Below are positions 1 through 12,459 of a DNA stretch of 64,000 bases, piece by piece. The stretch's first letter is position 1. Each line of letters starts with the position of its first letter. The stretch is from NCBI GenBank assembly GCA_037074615.1, contig CM073518.1:7812001-7876000 (forward strand), in the 5' to 3' direction. The position numbers and the translations under genes were made by a program. The notes below the pieces were generated by a model. It saw nothing but the letters and a program-made list of their open reading frames with translations, ran no database searches and was not told the DNA's origin. Source of the DNA: Leucaena leucocephala (lineage: Eukaryota > Streptophyta > Magnoliopsida > Fabales > Fabaceae).

Positions 1-1264
1 CCAGAAAGTACAAAGGTACTGAGGTATGAAAGATCAGTTTAAGACAATGTGTAAAAGTAGATCCTCTATGTGATAACTAAGAGTAGATCTACGTTACAGG
101 GGTTTTATTCAGCTAATCTGAATAGAAGACCTAAAAGCTAGAATGAGATTTGCCTAGGAATGATCCTAGTACATGGCCTAACGGTAAAGACGTGATGGTT
201 AATAGCTAAAGAGCTAAATGTTCCCTGAGCAGAGGGATTCCATCACAGAGAAGTAATAGACCTAGGGGAGAAGTAATAGACCTAGGGAAGAATACCCTAG
301 AGAACAGAGGTAATAGTGAGAGATGATGAATGAGATCCATGAGGATTAAGGATCAAGAGAAAGGTCAATAAGAAACCATAGTCCGGCCAAGAGTAGACTG
401 GGACTAATGGATATATAGAAGAAGTTAAGAGATAATAAAGAGGTAGCCACAGTTTCAAAGATAAAGTGACTCTCTTATTCCCTATCTAAGATAGAGTAAT
501 GAAGGGTTGAGTCTATACCCTGGTAAGAGGGTAGCGTGGCAGCCTAAGTGAAATAGATGGAGGTTTCAGGATGAATGATCAGAATATGATAGACGATATG
601 ATAAAGGAAATACGTTTGAGGTTTACTTAGATTATTACGATGTCTAATGGATGGTTGAGCAAAATATGAAGATGATATGGCTTATGTTGCCATAAGATAT
701 GATAGTTGCATTTCATTACAGTTGTCATATGATTACATGCATGTTAGAGTATGCCATGATGAATGAATACTCCCCTTTTGCAATATATGCAGGGTAGAGT
801 GTATATGAGATTGAGAAGTTATGAGGGAGTTATGTTGCTCCCATACCATATGACATGTAATGAGATATGTATTGAGAATGATAGATAGTCTCAGTTCATG
901 GGACAATAAGCTATGATATTTAGATATGATTTATGATTAAGGTTACTCAGGTATTTCTATAGGCTTGTGAATACAGTACTCAGGGCCATTTCTATTGAAA
1001 GGAATGGTGTACAAAAAGAGAAATAGATAACAGTAAAGGGATTATTTCTAGATTAGATCTGGTACAGATTGCTCGTAATGAGAGCACAGGTTGAAAGATG
1101 AGAAGGAACTCCTGAGTAAGAGAGAAAGTAAGTAAAGTCTGGGTAAATGATATGAGGCTATAAAATTTTTAAAATTTTTATTGAGTTATCAACAGGTGGA
1201 AGCAGTTAACCTTATAACTTAGTCTGTTGGTTTAAGATCTTCAGGAGATATATAGTACAACAGA

Positions 1265-1412
1265 ATCGTAGTTAGATTCTGGAGGGTCACGGTTAGATCC
1301 TAGCATGGCTCCAGGGTCGCAGTTAGATCCTAACAGCTTCAGAGTCGCAGTTAGATTCTGAAGAGGCTAACAGTTGATCGCAGTTAGATCCCGAGGTCGC
1401 AGTTAGACCTAG
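1265..1412 (+). repeat. Six-copy imperfect repeat, unit GTCGCAGTTAGATYCT
   Basis: Six imperfect copies begin near 1265, 1285, 1315, 1342, 1376 and 1395. They share GTCGCAGTTAGAT with C-to-T and G-to-A type differences. The core resembles half of the GTCGCGACTA motif arrayed elsewhere in the window, but it is not palindromic. Confidence 0.7.
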
Positions 1413-1739
1413 CCTAAGGAAAGTAATGAGCCATGAGATATGAGTACAATGTAATATCTCTTTGGGAAGATGAATGCCAAAGACGAAGTTAAGGTGAGGA
1501 AGGTTCACTAGTTGATAAACTCACCCAGAGAAATTATTTTACAATGGTTTTCCTCAGATAGCCTCTATTATAGGCAGACTGAATAGTTTTTCCTTAACAA
1601 AGATGGAGTCCAAGTCCAAATCTGAGTACTGATATTCAAAGTTTTGTAGAAGTATGCCTGTATGCCTGAGAAGCAGAAAAGAGATTTCCCTGTGAATAGA
1701 GAATAGAAAAGCATTGGCTAAGAGCACTCTGGGAGGTAG

Positions 1740-2040
1740 CTCAAGTTGTGAAGCCAATAGCAAGAGAAAGAGGCAATAGTTCAGGCAGGGGATTGATCAA
1801 GGTAATGATCAGGTTGGAGAGCAAAGATGTCAATATGGTGGAAAGAGCCATGGCACATAGGAGTGTCGAGCAGGGTAAAGCAATTGTGGTAAGAAAGGCC
1901 ACTATGCAAGAGGGTACCCTAAGAATGCTGACATCCCTAGGAAAGGTATTTGCTCTTACCCCAGACGGAGCCTCCAATATTCCCTAAGGTCGACCCTAAG
2001 AATGGTTAAGAAGAACCATAGTTGTAGGGGCGACTAAGCT
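1740..2040 (+). pseudogene. Gag zinc-knuckle remnant
   Basis: In the frame through 1882 the sequence reads NCGKKGHYARGYPK, the second half of a retroviral-type CCHC knuckle. The first cysteine position reads Ser and the last reads Tyr, and a stop codon lies a few residues upstream, so the RNA-binding finger is dead. In an intact element this region of Gag packages the genomic RNA. The surrounding sequence is rich in Gly, Arg and Gln codons in this frame, as is usual next to the knuckle. The open frame at 1748-1987 is in a different phase and is probably fortuitous. Confidence 0.4.
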
Positions 2041-2660
2041 GTAAGGAACTATATGCCTAGATGATGATGTGGATAATGAAAAGTTCTTTTCTGATCTAAA
2101 GAAAGTGGTCATTATAACAAGTCATGAGAGATTAAAAGGCCAGAGAGACCTAGAAAAGAGGGTCTAAGGAAAAGCAAAGATAGAACGTAGTTCTATAAGA
2201 AAGAGATTACTAGGGCCTAGAGTTATACGAAGAAAGACTTAGCCCTAACCCAGAAGTAAGAAAGGTGCTAAGGCAAGCATAGCCTAACGATAGATAAGCC
2301 CTGAGAAGGGATAAGAGAAAGTGCAAATGCCACAAAGGTTTGGCATAAATGCATGAAGTTATGAGCACAGTTAAGAAAAGTCAGAGAAGTTATCTGGGTT
2401 ATGATCTCGTATCAGGAGAAAGAAAGTTAGAAGAAAATATTTCTCCTGAGATATTAGCAAAGTGTAAGAAGAGTGAAGTAGACCCCAGAATTACATCAGA
2501 ATTCTGTGGAATAAGATATGAAAGAAATGGACACTACTCACAAGTGTAATGAGTTGTCCATAAGTATAAGAGGATAAATGCTCCAAGCCTTAGTCATAAA
2601 CCAGAAAAGGATATACAGAGGAGCTATATCCAGGATAGTTGATTAAGGTACTAAGTAAAT

Positions 2661-2695
2661 TTCGAGGACGAAATTTATTTTAAGGGGGGTAGAAA
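2661..2695 (+). promoter_or_regulatory. Polypurine tract with chromovirus-type upstream motif
   Basis: TTCGAGGACGAAATTT at 2661-2676 is followed by TAAGGGGGGTAGAAA at 2681-2695, which directly abuts the LTR start TGTAACACCCC. This arrangement is typical of plant chromovirus (Tekay/Del-type) elements, where the purine run primes plus-strand DNA synthesis. It sets the plus-strand orientation of the element and marks the next LTR as the 3' LTR. Confidence 0.8.
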
Positions 2696-4801
2696 TGTAA
2701 CACCCCAATTTTTAGGCCTAGAGATGCCAGAAAGAGAATTCAAGGGCATTTTGGTCATTCTGGAAAGGCCCAGGAGCCAAGGCACATACAGATAAAGTTA
2801 CCTAGAGTCAGTATATACCCTGACAGGGTACAGAAAGGTGTAAAATGATGATATTACCCTTAGGGTTAAGATAGTGCAAGAAAGGGCACCCAAAGGGTAT
2901 TTTGGTAATTTGCCAAGGGCTGTTTCTTGGGAATCGAGCCATCAGAGTTCTTGAGCCAGATCAGAGACCCAAGATAATATTCTAAGGCCCAAAAATGTAG
3001 CCCATGAAGTATGTGGGAAAAAGTGGCATTAAAATACTATTTTAATGTTGTTTCAATAAAGTAAAGTTACTCGATCGGCATGATAACTGAGGAGGTGATC
3101 AGATAAAGTCCTGGACTTATCTGGATAGCATTGGAAGGCGTGAAAGGTCCCTTCCAGATGCCACATGGTGTCATCTTAGAGGGAGAAGAAAAGTTAAGGA
3201 CATGTGACACAATCTTAGCCGGTGAGTCCAGTTTATGGGAAATCGGACCGGACCAGTACTGGATTGGACTGGAAATGCTGAGTCAGCTGATGAGGTATCC
3301 AGGAATTGTGACATGTGAAGAATGTGGCGATGAGGTGTCCCATGAGGTGGCCTGGAGATGATGTCATGTATGATGCAGTAAAAGGAATAAAGAAAAATAG
3401 GAAATTCCAGAAAAACCAGGACCCCAGGATCAGATGGCTTCAAAATTACGGGAATGCCATTGACCAAAACTATAAATACCCCCCTTGCTTCATATGTAGC
3501 ACGGCTCAAGTAATTTAAGAGAGAGGAGGAAGTGCTAGAGAGAGAAAGTGAGAGGAAGAAAGAAAGGAAGGAAGTTCTGGCAGAGCTGGAAGCAGAATAG
3601 AGATAGTAGAGTTCTGCTAAGCCTTTGAGGTAGTAACTAATCCTAACTTTTATGTAATGGCTTTGTGATTTGTTGTGCTATTGTTTGATTGGATTGTTGT
3701 CTTATATGTTATGTCTGAAGCTCTGCTATAATGCTATGATCATATGTTATTAAGCATGGAAGCATGCAGCATACTTATCTGTACACAATCACAAGCAAGC
3801 ACTGTCACTCTGCATTACATATATTGTTATGATTATTGCTACTGAGATTCCCCCGAATCTCATCCCAATAAGTAAACCATTACAGGGGAGGTTATGTCAA
3901 AATGAATTTTGGGAATTTTAAGAGACGCCGTTATGCTGCCGAAATTATGACAAGATAAAGAGAGCAGCTGATACGTACTGTGTACGTAGGTACTGTCTAA
4001 GGAGGCTGGAAGTGAGTGGACCTAGCCGGTTCATCTAGTATTTCCTAGGTACTTATGTAGAATGGTAGTTCTCATGGGAATTACCGAATCGGTACAAGAT
4101 CAGTTACTTTCTGAAGATGAAGCGTAGTGGTTATGCTGCCGGATTTTAGGCAGGAAAAGATGTAATAGAGATATGGGAAATTTTGTACATACCCAGATGT
4201 AAAACAACTTATTAATTAATAATAAGTGTTGTTTGGCATGTTTGACTGATATATAGTGGATGTATGCATATGTTTGCAAAGTAGAAATTCTGAAATTTAC
4301 CACTGTGAACAGTAACACGAGTGATCTAGTCATGTTTGATAAATGATTAAAAATAGTAAATGGATGAATAAATGTATGAAATTTTTATGGTAGATAGTAT
4401 ACATACCAAGATTCAATTTGATATATAAAATGTCTCATTTGGATGTCTACACATGGAGATATAAATTATCAAAGTTGGGAAAAGGATGCTGAATTCAGGA
4501 GAAAAATGTTGGATGAACAGTAAAGTTATGACGTTGACTCGGTCAATGAATGGTCAATGAGTTATTTTTTCCTGAAATATAATTGAGTTAGATTCAATTA
4601 TCAATTTGAAACACTTCATTTCAATTTTTATAGAATTAGTTATGATTTTTCGAAGTCAGGTCACTCATCTGGAATTTTCATAGTGAACAGTACTCGATAA
4701 GAGTAAAACTCCAGATTGAGAAATTGGACTTCAATGACCTTGAAAGTGGTTCTAAATGCTACCAAATGGTCCCTAAGACATACGAAAGTAAGGATGTTTC
4801 A
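2696..4801 (+). mobile_element. 3' LTR, family A copy 1 (2.1 kb)
   Basis: It starts TGTAACACCCC at 2696 and ends AGGATGTTTCA at 4801. It follows a polypurine tract, so it is a true 3' LTR. A TATAAATA box followed by a C-run is at 3471-3478. A perfect 7-bp hairpin (GAGATTC, CCCC loop, GAATCTC) is at 3844-3861. The block from about 3974 to 4100 (TACTGTGTACGTAGG and downstream) is conserved in most family A copies. It abuts a truncated copia-type LTR B, which suggests insertion into that LTR; the other half would be left of the window. Confidence 0.85.
3471..3478 (+). promoter_or_regulatory. TATA box in LTR A1
   Basis: TATAAATA followed by CCCCCC. The same TATA-plus-C-run occurs at matching positions in other family A LTRs, which supports a pol II core promoter near the U3/R boundary. 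Confidence 0.6.
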
Positions 4802-5095
4802 CTTATGACTTAACCCATGTAGCTCTCTCATAGTAGGTCGGTCCAATACCCTGTACTATTACATGTGCCTATGACTTTGATTTATATCTCTATATATCTT
4901 CAAAGTCATACTGGTCTCATTTCATCTCTGCTCCCACATAGATGATCGACCAAGGACATTTAGGATAAGATCATGAGTTATCCAAGGATGGTCATCACAG
5001 TAAACATGCAAATAATGTGATAACATAATTAAGAAATTCATAAAACAATAATATTTATAAGACAATGATTGGCCCCTAGGGCACAATTTCCAACA
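4802..5095 (-). mobile_element. Copia-type LTR B fragment (first ~294 bp, inverted)
   Basis: Read on the minus strand it starts TGTTGGAAATTGTGCCC and aligns along its length with the start of the LTR at 26247. Its far end is cut exactly at the LTR A1 boundary. The rest of this LTR is not seen. Confidence 0.75.
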
Positions 5096-5479
5096 TAGAT
5101 TTCACCACATATCCTTCTTGCACTATCTCCTCCTCCTCTTATATCATCTTCATGGTATCTTCCTTCATTTTCCTTACATCACCTATCTATGTGGCAAAAT
5201 CTTGAAGAAGGAAGAAGGAAGAAGATTATATCTTGGCTCTTGATTTCTAAACCTTTTCTTATTTTACTTGGCTCACATTTGTTTGGATTTCTTAAGGGCC
5301 TTCTGAAGCTCAGAAAATTCTTCTGTCTACTCCACAATCTTCCTTTAATTATAGAAAAAATCCATGAATTTTGTTGGGCCATATCTCTTCCTTTAGCTAT
5401 TTCTTTTTGAATTTCCCATAAAATGTCTCTTACTGGCATTCTGAGCTTCCAGTATTTTTGTAGCTCACACTGCTAACGT
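5096..5479. other. Unassigned spacer
   Basis: This lies between a B-type LTR fragment and a family A fragment. There is an open minus-strand frame at 5179-5439 (86 codons, Lys/Arg/Ser rich) and an overlapping plus-strand frame. Neither shows a motif I recognise. It may be decayed element interior or host flank. Confidence 0.3.
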
Positions 5480-5959
5480 TTTAGGAATAAGACTAGTTTT
5501 ATATTGAAAATTCCGTTAAAGTTAACTTCGTGGAATTTTTGTCATTTATGTTCATAAAAAGGTGTTTATGCCTCATTTTCCATTTTTTGGAATTTTTGTG
5601 CTGTTTATATCCATAGTTATCCCTTATGGTCTGAAACTTCCTGAAAGTATGGTTTTGCCTTTGCTTGGGATGACCTCATAAATCATCACTTTGAGGCCTC
5701 TATCTCAACCTTAGGCCTATAACTAATCTCTTTTCTCTTTTTGAGCCCTTGAGACTCTTCTGGAGTCCCTAACTTTATTTACATATTTATCCCCAGGAAC
5801 TTTCTCTATTTACACCTTAGTCCCTGAACTTCCTTTTTTTTGCAGTTTAGTACCTTAAAATTTCTGTATATTTCTGGGATTTTCGTTTAAAGGGGCCTGG
5901 TAGCCTACCTAATTTAGGCTACTTTTAGGGATTCTACGCCTAAAAATTGGGATGTGATA
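5480..5959 (-). mobile_element. Family A LTR fragment, copy 2 (inverted, truncated)
   Basis: It aligns with the right-hand ~480 bp of LTR A4 (up to 12459), including the repeated 'tttagtccctgaacttt'-like lines and the terminal CCTAAAAATTGGGATGTGATA. The left limit is approximate and the 3' part of the LTR is missing. Confidence 0.6.
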
Positions 5960-6365
5960 GTTGTGTTATGGAATTATTATGAACATCTAGTGATAGCTCA
6001 AGATGGCTTGGTTATTGGATTTAAATGCTTATCTTTGGTTCTCGTTTGCTAGTTGTGCTTAATCGATTAATATTTAAGTTGGCTTGATATTAATCAATCT
6101 AATTGGATTTCTATGTGGGCTTTGACATCTATTTCTTAAGCTAGCAACTCCTTAATCATTAGAAGTAAGGATGGCCATTGATCACTTGCCAAATAAGATT
6201 CTCCCATTCATTGTTATCTCTCATCTATTCCATTCACAAAATGCCAAAAATATTAGTCTAATTGCATTTATTCATTCATATTCATTAGTTAAGTGACAAA
6301 GCCCCCTTTCCATTGTTACTTTAATTTGCATATAGTTTACTTAATCACATTAGTACTCATATTCC
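5960..6365 (+). other. Left flank of the chromovirus pol remnant, mostly unassigned
   Basis: No clear gene is seen. The last ~30 bp before 6365 can be read as residues leading into the PDPNTPY of the RNase H remnant that resumes after the solo LTR at 6366-8743, so this may be badly decayed reverse transcriptase/RNase H linker. One TTAATCGATTAAT-like word occurs near 6060. Confidence 0.3.
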
Positions 6366-8743
6366 TGTAACATTCTTAATTTTCTATGTCTTAAGGACCA
6401 AACGGTTGCATCTGGAACCACTTTTAAAGTTATTGAAGTCAAATTATGTGATCTAGAATTTTACTTTATTGAGTACTATTCACTATGTAAATTTTAGACA
6501 AGTGACCTGACTTCAAAAAATTATAATTAATTCTAGAAAAATCAAAATGAAGTGGTTCAAGTTGCTATGCGAAGCTAACTTAAGTATCTTTCAGGAAAAA
6601 GTAACTCGTTGACCATGTATTTACCAAGTCAATGTCAATCAAAGCTCAAATTTACTGTTTATCTAACGACATTCCCTTGATTCTAGCATTTTAGTCCCAA
6701 CTTTAAAAAATTATATCTCCACATGTAGACATCCAAATTAGGTGTTATATATATCAAATCGAAGCTAGTTATGTCTACTATTTATTGGTAAAATATAGTA
6801 CCTTTATTCATCCATTTACTATTTTTAATAAGAGTCACAAGAAGATGATGCACAGGAGTGGTACTATTCATAAGTAAATATATATTACATGTTATTGTTT
6901 ATTTACAATATAGGCCAACAAATGAACAAGATGTAAAGTAACTTGAAGTCTTCAATTGGCCTTTACTATACCGTGAGATGGGCCTATTGTGTTCGGGGAA
7001 AAGGTTGGGGTGAGATTTCTTAGAAAATGGTACCACAAACAATATATGCAACTATATGGTTAGTGTTAAACATGCTTACTTACTATGATCATGCTTGCAT
7101 AATGACATGCTTCCATGCTTCTTACTTATAAAATATGGACATAGCATAAAAATAAATAGAGCTTTCTCAATCATATATGCTTCACATAATTCAGTCAAGC
7201 CAACAGCTCATCAACAATACTCAAGCATTAAGCATACAAGTTTAGGTATAAGTTCACTACCTGTCGGGTAGTTTATTCTTAATCCTTAGCCTTTGCTCTG
7301 AGGTACCTTCTTCACATAAGACAAAGCCTAAATATGGCATAATAATATTTCATTATTATCCTGTCTAGTGTAGTTCAATCTTAACTCAAGTTTGCTTAAG
7401 GTAATACCCTTAGCCCGACAAGCCTATAACTTTCTTTGTCTTGGCCTTATCAAGAAAGATTCCATAATTATAATTATTTAATCTATAAGAATAATCCTAT
7501 AATTTATTAGAGCAAAGACTAGGATTTACTTAACTTAATCCTAAGTTTACTGAGTCCTTAAGTTTCTTGGATTGCTCATAGCTTAGTCGGACCTCCTCTT
7601 TTTTCTTCCTTTCTTTCTCTTTCTCTCTCTGTCCAATCCTATACAATCTTGTACCGTATAAAGGGATTTTTTTCTGCATTATTAGACTGTCATTTAGTCC
7701 AATAATTTTCTTGTGTTCCAATGGTATTATTTACCTAGGGGAAATTTATTAAATAGATACTTATAAATATCTGATAAAATTCCCCTTATCATATTACTTC
7801 CCTAGTTATAATTGTAATCGAGTACTTGTATTTTTCCTTGATCTTACTGAATTACTGTTTCAATTTACTGGGCACTACTTCCCTGTGGAATAACCCTCTT
7901 GGGTTCCATTTTGGGCCTACTTAGACCCAGTTCACCTACTACATAAGTTTAATTATCTAGATATTAGACATCCACAAACTCCTGTGAAAAATCACTAAAA
8001 CGTGAATAACTTTCCCTATAGAACTCCTCTCGGGGTTCCATCAGTTCCCTAACCTCTAGCTTCAAAGGATACACCTTCCTATAATTTTTCATCTATATCT
8101 GAGGTCTAGAAGATATGATGAAAAATCCAAATAACTTTCAAAATTTTATATCAATATCAGTTGTTTGGGGCCTCAAATAAGAATTATGTGTTACGTCATA
8201 TCGACCAAAATAATTTTCTCTATCTCCTGGTGAAATATGGGACTCAAATTCTTCCGGACAGTTTTTGGCCACTTTCGGCTCAATCTCTTCATAATTACAC
8301 TTTTGCCCCTGAATTTGACCAAATTCCATTTTAATTCCTTACTACGCTTTTTGAGATTCCCATTTGGTACTTGAACTTTCAAAACTCCCTTTCCTTTATA
8401 CCTTTATTCTTTTATTTACATACTTGCCCTGAGGGACTTTTCATATTTACATTTAATTCCTTGAACCTTTTTACTATTTATAATGTAGTCCCTGGACTTT
8501 CACTATTTACAGTTTAGTCCCTAGATTTTCACTATTTATAGTTTAGTCCCAGGACTTTCACTATTTATAGTTTAGTCCCTGAACTTTCATTATTTATAGT
8601 TTAGTCCCTAAACGTTCTCTATTTAAAGTTTAGTCCATGTAAACCCTCTGTATGTTTATGGGACTTTTGCTCAAAGAGGTCTAGTGGCCTACCTATTTTA
8701 GGCTCTGTTTTAGGTCATTGGGCCTAAAAATTGGGATATTACA
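6366..8743 (-). mobile_element. Solo LTR, family A copy 3 (2378 bp)
   Basis: Bounded by perfect 5-bp target duplications ATTCC (6361-6365 and 8744-8748). It begins TGTAACATTC and ends GGATATTACA. Near the right end it has several lines of the type 'ctatttatagtttagtccc'. The family A hairpin is decayed here (near 7011). The target is a chromovirus pol gene whose RNase H frame resumes on the right. Confidence 0.9.
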
Positions 8744-9305
8744 ATTCCTGACCCTAATACACCGTACATCTTGTACATCGATGCGTCTATGAGAAGCTTA
8801 TGATGTACTCATGCAAGAGGGTAAGGTTTTAGCCTATGCTTTGAAACATTTGAGGCCTAATGAGTAGAACTATTCTACTCACGTCCTGGAGTTAGCTATG
8901 GTTGTGTTTGTATTAAAAATTTGGAGGCATGATCTTTATGGTTCTTAGTTTGAGGTATTAAGTGACCATAAATGTCTGAAGTACCTGGTAGATCAGAAGG
9001 ATTTGCACAATAGGCAACCGAGGCAGATGGAGTTCTTGAAGGACTATCACTTTGAGCTAAAATATCATCTTGGAAAGTTGAATATAGTCGCTGATGCCTT
9101 AAGTTGGAAAGTGGTCCATGTATTTCAATTTTTCTCGTATGAGCACCACTAGCTAGACAGATTGAAGGACTCGGGTATGTTAGAGGACAAAGTGACCATC
9201 CTAAGATCCTTGCAGATGAAAAGCAATTTTAGGAAGAGATCTGAACTGCATAGTTAAAAGATGAATACCTAGTGAGAAAACAAAATGAGGTGGAAAAGGT
9301 GTTAA
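8744..9305 (+). pseudogene. Chromovirus (Ty3/gypsy) RNase H remnant
   Basis: Conceptual translation gives the plant chromovirus RNase H series: PDPNTPYILYIDAS, then AYALKHLRPNE, THVLELAMVVFVLKIWRHDL, VLSDHKCLKYL, RQPRQMEFLKDY and VADALSWK. The four acidic catalytic positions can be placed at IDAS, LELA, SDHK and VADAL. A frameshift near 8800 and several in-frame stops (for example near 8866 and 8947) make it non-functional. In the intact element this domain removes the RNA strand during reverse transcription. The frame then runs towards the integrase N-terminus and is interrupted at 9305 by solo LTR A4; it continues at 12460. Confidence 0.85.
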
Positions 9306-12300
9306 TGTAATACCCTTACTTTCCTACATCTTAGGGACCATTTGATAGCATTTAGAACCACTTACATGACATTTGAAGTCAATTTGCTAAATCTGAAATT
9401 TTTACTCTTCTTAAGTTACTGTTCATATGGTATTCCAGATTTGGCAATGAATTTTGAAAAATCATAATTAATTATAGAAAAATCAAAATGAAGTGGTTCA
9501 AAAAGCTACACGAAGCTAACATCTTGAACTTTAATGGAAAAATACTTCCTTGGACCAATTGACTAGCCAACTAAGTCAAATCTGACATCAATATTAAGTG
9601 TTCATTCAGTCAAAATTCTAAAAATAGATTCTGGTCCCTGACTTTAGAAAATTTGTTCTCTTTGTACAGACATCAAAATAAGGCATACTTGGTGTCAAAA
9701 TGAAGATTGACATGTTAACTAAATGTGTGTAAAATTTCATATATTTATTCTATCATTTACTATTTTTCATTACATCATGAACAATATTGCTCAAACTTGT
9801 CATATAACATTCTTACTGGCAACAATTTATACATTCATCATATAACATTAACATTATACAATCCCTAACTTCTCTTCATACTTCTTCATATTCTTTCCAT
9901 CATTCATAAACCTGTTGGGATTGGGATTACATTGATAGGGTGAGATTTTTAGGGAAATCTCAGTAGCAAATAGTACTAAATAATGTATGCATCAATATTT
10001 GGTATTTGTGCTTACTTGTGATGGTGTTAACATAATATATTGTGAATATATGAAATACAATTGGCCAAAGTAATCATAGTACAGAGCTTCAACAATCACA
10101 TATGAATAACATCAATCAATCAAACCATAACATAATCAACATGTACAAGTTTAGGTAAGTTTAATATTTCTTACTCCTTGCTTTCCTTATCCTTTTTCTT
10201 TCTCACTTTTCCTTGATGTGTTGCTGCCTTCTTTGAGAACACAAGTCAAATCCTAAATATTGCATAATCATTCATTCATCAACAGCAAATTACCTAACAT
10301 TCATGAACATTAAACTTAATTAACCACTTAACCCATAACTTTCTTTGTTTGTGGTTAATTGTCTTGTGCTTTGAATTAATTTTGTGTCTTAACTTTACCC
10401 TACACAATTTGGCTTTCTAAATCCATTTATGAGTTTAGAATTATGAAATTCCATCTCCTTCATGACCAGATGGATAGAACTAAAAAAGTGTACATAATTC
10501 TTCCAATACTTGTTTTTCTACTTTATCCCACAAATTTTAATTTTAAAACCATTGAAAGTATCAAAATCATGAAATTTCAATCACTGTTCATGTATATGAA
10601 TAGTAACAGAGAAAACTTAAAAATTATAACTTTCAATTCCAATGCTTCTAAGGTTTCAAACCTATCCAATCCTACACAAAATCATAATCTAAATTCAATA
10701 GAAGCATTAGATAATTGAAATTCATTCTTCTTCGTTCTATACAGTAGGTGGCAGAATGGTCCTCATCAATAGCAAAGTCAAGAGCACAACTTAATTCAAT
10801 AACCAATCACTAAATCTAGCTTATCTAAGTACTAATTGCATGATTCTAACTTCAATTTCTTCTTCCTTCAATGCTATATAGTTTTGGACAGCAAGCATGT
10901 CCAATAAAAACTCAATTTCTAACCATTAAAACCTAGGTTTTATCCTTCCAAAACACATATAAATAAACTAGGAATGATTGCTTACCTTAGGTACTTGCTT
11001 GGGGGGCTTCTCCTTTATCTTATTTTGCGTTCTCTCTTCATTTTGGCATGGTTTCCCCAAGGGTCCTCTAGGTGCACAAAATTGTGAAGACAAGGGTGTA
11101 TTTATAGAAAATTTTTAAGGCTCAAGGGACCACTTTACCCCTCAAGTTCCAAATTATTACAATCCCTTAATCTCTCCTCTCATTGGTTGCTTTCCTTGAT
11201 TAATTATCCTTAATCATAATTAAATTAATTCTTACATTATATTAATATAATTCTACATGTTTCAAAACTCTTCCTCTCTTACTTGGCTTCCATGTGGTAT
11301 TTTCGCACTTTGTGTGGGTCCCACCAAGGACACCTCACATGCCCTCTTGCATTATCTTTTAATTTTTCTTGATTTCTTTCTTTAAAAATACATAAAATAT
11401 CCTAAAAAAATCATTTAGCCACATAATAAATTCCTTGACATCTTGGGCCTACACATGACACCATATTGGGCCTAAATTGGGTCCAATTTAATATTTGACA
11501 CATATCCCAAGGTATTTCCTTTACCGGGTACCTTAAATCACCCTGATTTTTTAGATAAATTACACTTCTTTAAATGGTTTTCACATTTTTCAAAATTCAT
11601 TCTAATATAAAATGAATTTCTTACAAAGTCTCATAATTTTTTAAGACTCAGAAGTCCTGATAAAAATTTATATATCTTCTTTAAATCCTTTATTAGTGTC
11701 CTTTTTCACGTTAAATTACCTAATTAATTCTGCAAGACTCCTTTTTGACTTCTGTCAGTTTCATAAATTCTTATATTATTTATAAGAATTTATTGCTAAA
11801 TTTCATATGATTATTAAGTCCAGAGGATACTGTAATAATCTCCTGACTTCAAAAATTAATATCAATTTATTGGGATCTCAAATCAAAATTTCGTGTTACG
11901 TTAAACTGATCAGAATAATTTTCTCTATTTTAAGGTAAAATTTTGGACAAAACCATTTTCGGGCATTTTTTGGCCTTTTTTCTCAACTTTTCATAATTAC
12001 CATTTTACCCCTGAACTTTTAGAAATTGCACTTTAGTCCCTCAACTTTTCTTAATTATGCTTAATGGCCCATAACTTGTGTCTACTTTCATTTCATACCA
12101 TGGAACTTTTAAAATTTTCACTTTAGTCTCTTTTCTTTCTCAAAATGACCATTATGCCATTGGGACTTTTCTAAAATTATGATCTTACCCTTACTTGGGC
12201 TTTAACATTGTAAATCATCCATTTGAGATCTTTATCTTAACCTTAGGCCTCTAACTAACCTATTTTCTCTTTCTACGCCTAGGAGACTCTTCTGAAGTCT

Positions 12301-12459
12301 CTAACTTATTTATATATTTGCCCCAAAAACTTTCACTATTTATAATTTAGTCCCTAAACATCATTTATATATTTATGGGACTTCTGCTTAACAGGGCCTG
12401 TAGCCTACCTAATTCAAGCTACACACTGGGTTTCTAGGCCTAAAACTTGGGATATGATA
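9306..12459 (-). mobile_element. Solo LTR, family A copy 4 (3154 bp)
   Basis: Perfect 5-bp duplications GTTAA (9301-9305 and 12460-12464) flank it. Read on plus it starts TGTAATACCC and ends GGGATATGATA, so its terminal dinucleotides are TG...TA rather than TG...CA. Minus-strand TATA box (TATTTATA) at 11099-11106. The family hairpin is present with a changed seventh pair (GAGATTT 9942-9948, AAATCTC 9955-9961). It splits the chromovirus integrase. Confidence 0.9.
11099..11106 (-). promoter_or_regulatory. TATA box in LTR A4
   Basis: TATTTATA on plus (TATAAATA on minus) at the position homologous to the other family A boxes, but the adjacent C-run has decayed. Confidence 0.5.

Larger units (their letters stand above)
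1..2695 (+). mobile_element. Internal 3' region of a degenerate Ty3/gypsy (chromovirus-like) element, family A
   Basis: This stretch lies directly upstream of a polypurine tract and a TGTAACACCCC-type LTR, so it is the 3' internal part of that element. It has no long reading frame. The only protein trace is a decayed gag zinc knuckle near 1879-1920. No protease, reverse transcriptase or integrase motif is visible between that knuckle and the polypurine tract, although pol should lie there, so the element was either non-autonomous or internally deleted. Positions 1-1260 are purine-rich and show no recognisable gene; a short direct repeat (GAAGTAATAGACCTAGG) lies at about 250-290. About 2425-2560 matches part of the LTR at 35907-37922. 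Confidence 0.55.

Noticed and set aside
3171..3509. Open minus-strand frames in family A LTRs (also 17728-18105 and 36999-37272), similar to each other
   Set aside because: They are similar only because the LTRs are homologous. They run antisense across the U3/promoter region, lengths and frames differ between copies, and there is no family motif.
10443..10718. 91-codon frame in LTR A4 (and related frames at 34161 and 58516)
   Set aside because: They are shared only through LTR homology, in the antisense direction of the LTR, with frame changes between copies.
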